The notes beneath the pieces were generated by a model. It was not told the origin of the DNA. It saw only the letters and a list, made by a program, of their open reading frames with translations, and made no database searches. Made by a program: the position numbers and the translations under genes. DNA of 64,000 bases, from contig MU008151.1 in the NCBI GenBank assembly GCA_010909165.1, positions 1,106,090 to 1,170,089 of the forward strand, in the 5' to 3' direction. This DNA is from Anthoceros angustus (lineage: Eukaryota; Streptophyta; Anthocerotopsida; Anthocerotales; Anthocerotaceae). Below, one piece after another: positions 42,691 through 51,597 of this stretch (its first letter is position 1; every line of letters starts with the position of its first letter).

Positions 42691-42939
42691 TTTGATGAAG
42701 TGCCTTCTTGACAATCAGAAAAGCTTTCCAGGGCAGATTTCCTCCGGCTTGGATTTTCCCGGTTATCAATGGTCCTGGCCAGCGAGGCCTGAAGCACATC
42801 TACCCAGTGCCTTGGAGGAAGCCAGGGACCTGTTAAGTACCTAGTCTCTTTCTGATGCGATGATACCATGTGTAACATTGGGGAGTCAGAACCCTTGCTG
42901 AAGATTTCTTCCCCGGGTTAGTTTTGAATTATCTTCGAA

Positions 42940-43518
42940 ATGCCAAATAAAAAAAAAGAAAACCTTTTAAGTAGCGGTGAAGTTGGGAATGTTTTGCAAG
43001 ACTGGCGGACACGTCTATCCCTCCGTGTAACAAGTGGCCCTTCAATTGGAAGAAAAAGTTACTCGCAGCAATCGCCTCAATTGAAGTCAGTGCAGAAGCT
43101 ACTATATGGTGACGAAAGCGTGGAAGCAGGCAATCGGAGCGGTTCCGCAATGATTGTAAGCATGGAAGAAGACAGACATGGAGGAGCGATAGACAGAGGG
43201 CGACGTGAAGCTCTTCTCCAGACCTTCAAAGTTTGAAACTGATGTTGTGGTGAACGATCCTAAGGATCTCACAGCAGAAGAAGCAGTTGTGGAGACGAAC
43301 CTTTCAGGGATGTCGAGAAAGGCACAAACTTTATCATAGCTTTGATGGAAGCCATCATTGAGGGCTCTCAAACGGAAGATGTGCCGAGCATTCTAGCAAG
43401 CGTTATTGGCAACATCACGGACATGGAGGTCGTGCACAAAACCGGAGCAGGATACGAGAAGAAATTCTTGTGTCCCGAGTTGCGCAGCACACTAACTAGA
43501 ATGCTACACTGGTCTTAA
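42940..43518 (+). pseudogene. Caspase-like gene with p20 start and p10, catalytic middle deleted
   Basis: Most informative caspase-like copy. From ATG 42940 a polar start (residues 1-60) leads to SGSAMIVSMEEDRHGGAIDR then GRREALLQTF (67-96), as in caspase p20 where a hydrophobic strand is followed by R.G...D...L...F. A +1 shift then gives KFETDVVVNDPKDLTAEEAV, like the caspase word F.V....DLT..E. The sequence then jumps to FRDVEKGTNFIIALMEAIIE (from 43303), SILASVIGNIT and KKFLCPELRSTLTRMLHWS with a TAA stop at 43518: the p10 with its final strand. The His and Cys catalytic segments are missing here but exist elsewhere in the window (44.2, 31.4, 32.7 and 23.5 kb). Hence it is a deleted, frameshifted copy. 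Caspase relationship is my inference from these motifs. Confidence 0.65.
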
Positions 43519-44080
43519 CCATTCCATGCTCTTCAAATGCCTGGCTAGCGTAAGTAGGGTGCGGCCAGGCTATACCATAACCAACCAACCTGTAATGCCT
43601 TCAATCAAGTGTCAGGTATCGTCTTCAGCGACACACATGGCTGGTGCGTCAAACTGCTTCTGATAGGGTCTTCTCCCTTCTCCTTTTTCTACGCATTCCT
43701 GTTTGGCAAAGAGAGACATCTCACAGCGTCCTTGTGTGGATGAACAAATGTGGCTCATGGAGGCTATGGGTAGGGAGGGCAGAACGTGCGTGTTTGTACA
43801 GCTGCAGCTGTTGGTTTCAAGAAGCAAGTCCAGATTGGAAAGGTATGAATTTCCCAACTCACTGTACGTTGGGTCCGGGACCAAGGCATTGAATGGCTGA
43901 TAAGCGAACCCTACACTATCTCAAGGACATCAATCCTACACTATCTCAAGGACATCCTTTGTACACCGTCAGGATGTATTTTTCATCTTCCCGACCAGGC
44001 AAATCTGGGACAAGACGTCCTTCACTCAAATCGCGTCTGCAGCTCCTGTCTTCATGTCACAGATGGCTTCTCTTCGACGT
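43519..44080. other. No recognisable gene, 25-bp tandem repeat inside
   Basis: CCTACACTATCTCAAGGACATCAAT occurs twice at 43910-43956. On the minus strand 44080-43960 continues the caspase-like fragment past its Cys box for a short distance (CRGTDNRQG). Otherwise only short frames. Confidence 0.45.
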
Positions 44081-44081
44081 C

Positions 44082-44430
44082 TTAGCCCTTGACGGTTGTC
44101 GGTGCCTCGACCAGCACATGATAATGATAAAACACCTCTGGCTTGTCTGCCGCAAAACTGTGTCCAGTGATGGACCCATCAGTGGAAACAGTTACAACTC
44201 TGGCAAACAAGCCAAAGGTGTTAGTCATTATTGCTTTCGAGATCGCTTTCTCCATCCAATACCCGTGCGGCAGCTCGGACCCTGCATCTCTTGACAAGTA
44301 CGGCTGATAACCCTATTGCTGCAGTCAAGAGAAAGCTCTCTACATCTCTGGAACTTTCACCAACCACAAATCTATCCAGCCCAGGCAGAAGAGTATACAT
44401 CAGAGAGGATACATCGGGGCTCAGTTTCAG
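44082..44430 (-). pseudogene. Caspase-like fragment around the Cys box, left arm
   Basis: Minus strand: LSRDAGSELPHGYWMEKAIS, KAIMTNTFGLFARVVTVSTD, GSITGHSFAADKPEVF, then, after a small gap, CRGTDNRQG. LPHG is a candidate for the catalytic His-Gly, about 50 residues before the Cys, near the spacing in animal caspases; not certain. Upstream (44430-44310) another frame reads DRFVVGESSRDVESFLLTAA. Confidence 0.6.
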
Positions 44431-44765
44431 GGGCTTACTAAACATATTGCCTCATCCACTCGTCATGCGCGGCCCAGAAGTGGTTTTACGTGGGATCTAT
44501 GCCGTAGAGTCTGCTCATTGCCTCAAAAGGCTCCCGCCCCTCGTTCACAAGTCCTGTACGACAGCAGACAGTCAGTACACTAAGGACTGCGATACCGTCT
44601 GGTTCAGAGCCATCCTGTTTCATTCTCTGGACCAACTCAGAGTCCACTTTACTGCCTCCTTCGTGGCGGGTGTAGCCTGCAATCAGTGCATCCAGATGAC
44701 GGATGTCTCTTCAGCCAATGTCTCTTGCTAGCCGAGTGAGCCAGTGGACATTTAAGAGGTCATTT
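44431..44765 (-). pseudogene. PPR fragment (last P motif, pre-E), left arm
   Basis: Minus strand holds the DALIAGYTRHE, VQRMKQDGLEPDGIAF-type and TGLVNEGRE words in broken frames, matching 56735-57030 in the right arm and the fragments at 24.1 and 28.8 kb. It joins the caspase-like fragment at 44430 through GGGGCTCAGTTTCAGGGGCTTACTAAACAT. Confidence 0.7.
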
Positions 44766-44782
44766 GCAATCGGTTTCTCACC

Positions 44783-45163
44783 TTGGACGCACTGCTTTCA
44801 CAAGTCCGTGCCTCCATGTGTATTGGTTACCCTTTGGACATGTCTAAAGCAAACTTGAGTGAACTGCCAGAGATTGTGGAGAACCATGATCTCCTGACAG
44901 CAGGATTTTCTAAAGCCTGGGAAAGAAGGCCTCCAGAGTCCAGCTGCAAAATCCAATTGCAGGAGCAGGAGGTCCACTATGAGTATAACCTCCAGCTTGC
45001 TAGCACCCCAATTTCAAAACCTGTGAACTTGCAAGTATGTCGTTTCTCTGCACATTTGACAAATTATCAATTCAAACGATCTACGAGGCCTGAAGCACGA
45101 AACATGTCACCGGTACCGGAACTATCTATAACTGCAATAGCTCCATGTCCCACAACTGGCTGA
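44783..45163 (+). pseudogene. Unidentified conserved coding block, longest copy
   Basis: 126-codon plus frame: DALLSQVRASMCIGYPLDMS, KANLSELPEIVENHDLLTAG, FSKAWERRPPESSCKIQLQE, then YEYNLQLASTPISKPVNLQV, and the stop after ITAIAPCPTTG. Frame and stop agree with 29160-29366, 54673-54467 and 56612-56313. No known domain. Moderately likely to be part of a real protein, by conservation only. Confidence 0.45.
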
Positions 45164-45725
45164 GAAACGCAATCGAGAACACGCCGTGTGACGAGCTCAT
45201 AGGTTTGCTGCAAACAGTGCTACATATCTCTAGCATACCATCTCCTTTACCAGTGCTGGCCACAAACACGTTGCTTGCTCTCTAGTCTGCACATGAAGTT
45301 GCATCCCCTTCTCCAGATTTATGGTGTCCTCCTTTGCAGGAGGCGCGAACATCCATGCCTAACCTTTATCGCACCATAGAGACAAAGGGTTCGTGAGCCC
45401 ATGCCCCTGCTGGGCATATCCTGCTATCCTGGCAGTACATGTGACACCTGTATTTTCACCAAGTGCGTTCCGGACACACGATGGCATCAGTAACTTGCAA
45501 AACCTTGGCAAGGCAAGTCTTACCATGAGTAGTGAACAATTGCTGCCTGTAAGACCGACTACCTGAAGGAGTAAGGACCTGCACCAGAAAGTTTCGCCAT
45601 TTCCAAGTCTTGGCAGCTTGTCCCAGCTCGGTTGGCTGTTCTTCCCAAGACGTTGGTACCCCTAAAATCTACAGATGCACAGATCAAATTTGTGTTAGTC
45701 ATTACTCCAAGGTGCAGGGCACGAT
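44888..45725. repeat. 838-bp tandem duplication, unit 1
   Basis: Begins GATCTCCTGACAGCAGG and is followed at once by unit 2 with the same start. I noticed only a handful of differences (for example ATGTCCCACAACTGG against ATATCCACAACTGG). The unit spans most of the conserved coding block and the adjoining reverse PPR fragment. Confidence 0.92.
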
Positions 45726-46563
45726 GATCTCCTGACAGCAGGATTTTCTAAAGCCTGGGAAAGAAGGCCTCCAGAGTCCAGCTGCAAAATCCAATTGCAG
45801 GAGCAGGAGGTCCACCATGAGTATAACCTCCAGCTTGCTAGCACCCCAATTTCAAAACCTGTGAACTTGCAGTATGTCGTTTCTCTGCACATTTGACAAA
45901 TTATCAATTCAAACGATCTACGAGGCCTGAAGCACGAAACATGTCACCGGTACCGGAACTATCTATAACTGCAATAGCTCCATATCCACAACTGGCTGAG
46001 AAACGCAATCGAGAACACGCCGTGTGACGAGCTCATAGGTTTGCTGCAAACAGTGCTACATAGCATCTCTAGCATACCATCTCCTTTACCAGTGCTGGCC
46101 ACAAACACGTTGCTTGCTCTCTAGTCTGCACATGAAGTTGCATCCCCTTCTCCAGATTTATGGTGTCCTCCTTTGCAGGAGGCGCGAACATCCATGCCTA
46201 ACCTTTATCGCACCATAGAGACAAAGGGTTCGTGAGCCCATGCCCCTGCTGGGCATATCCTGCTATCCTGGCAGTACATGTGACACCTGTATTTTCACCA
46301 AGTGCGTTCCGGACACACGATGGCATCAGTAACTTGCAAAACCTTGGCAAGGCAAGTCTTACCATGAGTAGTGAACAATTGCTGCCTGTAAGACCGACTA
46401 CCTGAAGGAGTAAGGACCTGCACCAGAAAGTTTCGCCATTTCCAAGTCTTGGCAGCTTGTCCCAGCTCGGTTGGCTGTTCTTCCCAAGACGTTGGTACCC
46501 CTAAAATCTACAGATGCACAGATCAAATTTGTGTTAGTCATTACTCCAAGGTGCAGGGCACGA
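45726..46563. repeat. 838-bp tandem duplication, unit 2
   Basis: Second unit, near identical to unit 1. The junction reads GGGCACGAT/GATCTCCTG; a short GAT shared by both ends is the only homology at the breakpoint. One-base gaps break the conserved frame in this unit. Confidence 0.92.
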
Positions 46564-46843
46564 TGTCATTCCTGGCCACTGATGCATGCTCACTCTGGAG
46601 GATCCCTCCTTCACCAACCAGGGGCCCTCCACAGTTCTGGAAGAGTCAGAGGCTTGAACAACCAAAAGGACGAATTCGACAAAGGTGGGATTTCAAAGTG
46701 ATGAAAAGATACAGCAGGATTAGGCTCTACAGTCTAATGCCTGTCTACCTACCATTATCCAATCACATGATGCAGATGGCTCCTAGAGTCATCCTGCAAA
46801 TGCCAAAGTTAGGCTGCAACACACGACGTTCTAGTTGCTCCCG
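46564..46843 (-). pseudogene. PPR-adjacent decayed DNA
   Basis: Matches 29930-30200 closely (CACTGATGCATGCTCACTCTGGAGGATCC, TTAGGCTCTACA.TCTAATGCCTGTCTACC). No own motif. It bridges the PPR fragment to the ROCO end both here and in copy A. Confidence 0.5.
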
Positions 46844-49829
46844 TCAGAGCGGCTGATAGACTTGTCTTAATTCCCTCCGCATACACCGTTCGCAAACCCA
46901 TGCCACTCCTCGTCCTCCATCCTGCCGTTTCCGATATTGCACCTTGTGCAGTTGGAATTTGTCAGCCATTTGATCCCTCAGCAACGGCTGCAACAGATTC
47001 TTCAGAGCAATCCATGCCTCTTGCACGGGAGTGTTCTGGCTCGCAGCTGGTCCTGTCAGGTCCAGATTTAAATGGGACAGGGCTGATTCCCAAAGGCCGC
47101 AGCCACAGAAACCGCTCCATCCAAGCTGGTAGGGGTCGGGAACCACCCCAATGCCGGCAGCATGTAGGCCAGCCTTGGCCAGGAAGAGCAATAGCTTTGC
47201 ACCGTTGATTGCTAAGGGCCTGATCCACCTCCACTTCGCATCCTCCAATGTCAAGTCAAATCCAGTTTGGCCCACACGATGTGATTCCCAAAGATGTTTT
47301 CGCACATGAAGTGCAGCTTAGCCGCTTTGCCCACACGCACCCCTGCAATCAATCTCTGTGCCAGACCCACGTCTGCAGTGGTGATGTAGGGACGTCTGGG
47401 TATCTGACTGCTTTCTAATTCTGCAGAGAAATTCATAATCTCATCCATCTTCGAAAGCAAGAGTTGTAGAGTATCTTCCTGCAGGTCTTCATATCGCTTA
47501 TCTCACGTTGCAAAGTCTCGCCAACTCTATCCACTTTGACTCCACTGCTTTCACCTCTGTCTCCACCATTTTCAACCGTGTATCCACCATTTTCACGTCG
47601 TGCTTCAAATCTCTCATCCCATGATTGAAGGTTTGCAACAGTTGCTCCCCATCTCCAGTGACTAGTTCCAGGGAGGATATAGTACGTCGGACGTAGGCAA
47701 ACCGAGACGTTTGAAGTGGTGCGTCTTGTTGTGCTAGCACCCCTTCCTCTGTAGGCAGGACTTCCTCTACAGCTGCATCTATGCTGGATATGGTTTGACG
47801 GAGACCTGTTCGTCGCCTTTGCAAGACATCCAAGACTTCACCAGTACTTAAGAGCTTATCAGCTCCCTCACAAGCACTCTCCAAAGAGGCTTCAGGACAT
47901 GCTGGCCACGACCAGCTGAAGTCGGCTAGATCCACTGAGGAGAAAATCTCCCCTGGACAGTCTTGTTGGACTGCAAATACACACTTGAGCAAATCCTGCG
48001 TTAGCACTGACTGGTTATGGCGGTAGATACAGAGTGTGAGGTTTTCGACACACTCTGTCCTGATAATTCCTTCCACAAGCTCGACTCCCGGACTGCCTTC
48101 AGGGAAGCACAAAAGATTTCAACTTTGCAACCACATGTTCCTTGAGAAACTCGATAGTTTCATCTTTGCTCTTGGATGACCTCACCAGAATATCAATATG
48201 GTCACCGATGTCTCCGGTGTCCTCTCCGATATCCCCACTGCTTTCCAAAACACATCCATACCATCACACAAAAGTTGATGAGGTTGCGTTCAATACGATA
48301 TTGATGAGGTTGCATGCCATGGAATCCGGTAAACAAATCCTTTCGAAGGCAGACCTGCAATACGCAAACCTCCACAATGTCAGTAAACAGGTTGAAGACA
48401 CACACCATCAAAACAAAGACATGTTGGTAGTTATCGTACTTGGAATCTAGGAAAAAGCCTGGACCAAGAAACGTCTTCGTCTTGTCAAGGCACTGTAACC
48501 TCCTTCCGAGGTAGTTGTAATTGCTTGCTGTATCAGCAGTTTCCCAGTTCAACTTTCGTCTCCCAGGAAGAGCGTCACCATTACCGGCGGCCATGGTGAA
48601 GGGAACAAAGAATGACACCGAGTCGGATCCTCTTCATAGCATAAGTTGAGAGTGGTCATCAACGATACCAGATGTTGCCTTTCAATCCCTCCGTTGTGTG
48701 CCGCTGAGAATCTCATCCAAGGTGGAATGAAGCAGACTTTGAGCAACAAATCCATCTGAGGAATGCGACAAACCTCTAGACGGGAGACATGCTCTGGTTA
48801 GAAGGTGAATGAGTCGCCTAAAAATTGTGACTCATCCAGTGTGGATTTATCACCACAACATCTGTATCTTGAAAACAGATGATACTACCCACATCATGCA
48901 AATAGGCAAGAATGGCTCCCAATCGTTCCCCTCATCTTGAACCCCACCTTTGTGAGACTCTGTAGCTCGTTTTGGAACAAAGTTTGAAGTTGCTGTTTCC
49001 TCACCATCGGTTGAGCTGGATGTTGGGATACCCAGGCAGTCAAATCAGCACTCAATCGGTTGCATACCTCGGGTGCCCAAAACAGTCTAGTTGCAAATAG
49101 AGCTCGAAACGATTCCATGAGTGCGTCCAGCAAGGGCCTCACACTTTGGCAGATCGAGCGTCCATGGAGAAGAGTGGTGTTTTGCACGTGAACAACCTGT
49201 GAAACTCGGTGGCCAACTGTGTCAGAACGGGTTGAAGGAGATCCGGTAATGCTTCAGCATCAGAACGCTTCATCTTATCCACATGAGTTGCCACCACAAA
49301 TACTTGAGGCAAAGTAGAGCCCACGTTGCGACAATTGGAGTTGATGAACCTAAGCCAGTACGCCAAGCTCCTTCTGAACCTGTCCCGCAGGATATCACGC
49401 ATATTAAGCGGATGCAGTTGGGTAGGTTTCCGTTTCCGATCATCAAATGGGCTGAACGCAAGCAGGAAGACACATGCTTGGTTGAAGGTCGGAAAGAGGT
49501 AGTCTTGCAGAGCTCGGTAGTGAACTTGTCCAGCCAGATCCCACATGGTAACTTGCATATCATGGTCGTTGCGCAACACCTCGATTTCTATGCCTTCCGT
49601 TCTGGTACTGACGGAAGACATCCATCCGTCGCCAAGCATGACATTTTTCCTTCAGTCGAACTTGGCCGAGCTGGAGCTTTGATGCGGCTATCTGTCGTTT
49701 CCACGCCCGGATCATGGTGGTGCGGAGAGTGGTCTTCCCTGCCAAAGGGGGACCGCACAGGAAGAGGCGCCCAGCCTTGGGCATCACAGGAAGAGGCGCC
49801 CAATCCTCCGCCTCATGCTCTTCCGCCAT
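46844..49829 (-). pseudogene. ROCO copy B: Roc - COR - coiled coil - C-terminal domain
   Basis: Most complete ROCO copy. From ATG 49829: MAEEHEAEDWAPLPV, then the intact P-loop GPPLAGKTT (49754-49730). In the next frame WDLAGQVHYRALQDYLF (G3, about 49540), FVVATHVDKMKRSDA (G4-like, about 49288) and SMDARSAK. COR follows: SVRPLLDALMESFRALFATR (49150), DVGSIICFQDTDVVVINPHW (about 48885), FVPFTMAAGNGDALPGRRKL and NYNYLGRRLQCLDKTKTF (48610-48470), GVELVEGIIRTECVENLTLC (about 48060). Then the coiled coil (47900-47500) and the C-terminal domain (47460-46844). The LRR part of copy A is absent; the ATG sits directly before Roc. At least six frameshifts. A cellular role in signalling or immunity is known for some ROCO proteins, but cannot be inferred for this one. 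Confidence 0.82.
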
Positions 49830-50273
49830 GCTCTGCTATGCTATGCTTCCCCGTAGCTCGGCGAACTGCCAGATCCCAGTGGCTAGAATGGAATGAGGGC
49901 CAACCAGCGGCTCCTCCAGGCCACACCATATCCCGCGGCCTTCAGCCCTGGCAGGCAGGCCCCACGCAGCGAAAGTTCCCACATGAACGGGGAAACAGGC
50001 GAAACTTAAACATGCTAAAATAAGTAAATGAAGCATTTACTTTTGGTCTTGTTTTTAGGTACATGGGAATTTGTCCGGGTCAGTCGAGATCGGGACACCG
50101 GAACGGAACGGGAAACGGCTCCCGTGCCCGGTCCCTGTGATGGATGATGGGCTGGGTTGGGTTGGGTGTCCATGGAAACTGGATCCAGCCTAGAAATCCT
50201 TTACTTGTAATTTTCGATAACATGATCTTTCATGAATCTAAGCTCATTAGGGTCTGGCAGCCTGTGAAAGGGA

Positions 50274-50357
50274 ACAACACGCTCACCAAAGTCGGCGTTT
50301 GGGGAAGGGAAGTGCACAACACGCTCACCAAAGTCGGCGTTTGGGGAAGGGAAGTGC
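50274..50357. repeat. 42-bp perfect tandem duplication
   Basis: ACAACACGCTCACCAAAGTC...GAAGTGC occurs at 50274-50315 and 50316-50357 with no difference that I see. Confidence 0.9.
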
Positions 50358-50804
50358 AATGATATTGCGGATATAACTCATGGTGTTTCTCGAGAAGTCA
50401 ATAGCAGGGTATGAGTAATGTTTTCTTTCAAATCGTTCCAGTTGGGAGGGATCTTTCCCGTAGAAGAAGAAGAATTTTATTTAAGTCCACTAAGGACGGA
50501 TTTCCGTCATGGGACTTGGTACTTAACAACTTGTACCATGGTGTCCTAAGCTACTTGTACCATGGTGTGCCTAAGCTACTTGCACCAACGGCATCTACTC
50601 CCTTTAAGCACCCCATCTAAGTATCGATCTAAGCTCAGGACGCTTAATAAGCACGTTCTTATAAATGTGTCAGTAGATATTGGATATGGACATGTAATGG
50701 AGAGGTTATATGGACATCCTCGCAAGCCATCTGCTGGTCATAGTTGGGGTGCAGATGACGTGGAAGGGGAAAGTACTGCCACCTCTCACTCTCTTGTGGC
50801 CTGG

Positions 50805-50912
50805 GTGAGGGATGTAAATTTATTGTCCTTCCCCTAACCGGAGCTTACCAATGCATGCGTGAGGGATGTAAATTTGGTGTCCTTCCCCTAACCGGAGCTT
50901 TCCCATGTATGC
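50805..50912. repeat. 54-bp tandem duplication
   Basis: GTGAGGGATGTAAATTT...CCTTCCCCTAACCGGAGCTT occurs at 50805-50858 and 50859-50912 with a few substitutions. Confidence 0.9.
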
Positions 50913-51309
50913 AATCAAAGTTTCCTCTCCACTAGACATAGGATATGGACAACTTGGAAGGTTGGTTTCCATTCACAGGTCCCGGCAGTGGATATTTTCT
51001 CACAGGATATGTTGTCAACCTTCTCGGAGGTTGCCTTGGATGCAACTGACTTTTATCTTCTCCTGAAGCAGGAGCAGGAGCAGGAGAAGAGAAAGTGAGT
51101 GAAGATGTGTACCTTTCGGCCAAAGGACTTGTCTCTCCTTGCCCGCTGAGAAAGCCCTGGCCGTCTACCAGCAAGGACCAGCTTCTGAGTTCGAGTACAG
51201 AGGTGCTCTGCTTGCGTGGCCCGAACGAGGTGGGGAGGGCTAAATACAGCTCTCACAGGGGCTCATCACTAGCTGTTATTGCATACCCCGTCTCCTGCAT
51301 TTCACCTAA

Positions 51310-51508
51310 GCGTCAGCATGTTCTTCGTTCGCCTTTCGCAATGTCTCCACCTTCACATTTTGCCCATCCATTAATACACCTTCCTCGATCTCTGCAAGAC
51401 AGCCACATGCTTGGACCATACTAATAAGAGTTCAAGCATCTGGCAGCACACTTTCCCTTCGCATTTCCGAGTCAAGCCTGCAAAGCCCTCTCCCCTTCAC
51501 CCTGAGCA
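51310..51508 (-). pseudogene. PPR piece at the inner end of the spacer
   Basis: Resembles 38700-38890: TTCGCAATGTCTCCACCTTCACATTTTGCCCATCCA and ACACTTTCCCTT.GCATTTC. On the minus strand it is the SEMPRESVRPDA and LVDGQNVKVETL region of that PPR fragment. Confidence 0.6.
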
Positions 51509-51597
51509 CAGCAGCTGGCTGGCCCTCATTGCATTCTAGCCACTGGGATCTGGCAGTTCGCCGAGCTACCGGGAAGCATAGCATACCATAGTAGAGC

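Larger units (their letters stand above)
40031..49905. repeat. Left arm of the large inverted duplication
   Basis: Its reverse complement corresponds piece by piece to 51509-60593. Examples: 40031-40050 with 60573-60593 (CGTTGTCAC.AGGGGGAAGC), 40660-41210 with 59740-59190, 41960-42180 with 58350-58130, 44100-44430 with 57290-57030, 46844-47460 with 53332-52700, and 49790-49905 with 51610-51509. Insertions and losses differ between arms. The left arm alone holds 42195-43518 and the 838-bp tandem duplication; the right arm alone holds an extra PPR set at 53.9-55.6 kb. Confidence 0.85.
49906..51508. other. Spacer between the inverted arms
   Basis: Not shared between the arms. It has no recognised gene apart from the reverse PPR piece at 51310-51508, but carries two perfect or near-perfect tandem duplications (50274-50357 and 50805-50912) and a shorter one (CTTGTACCATGGTGTCCTAAG, about 50530-50580). 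Confidence 0.7.
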
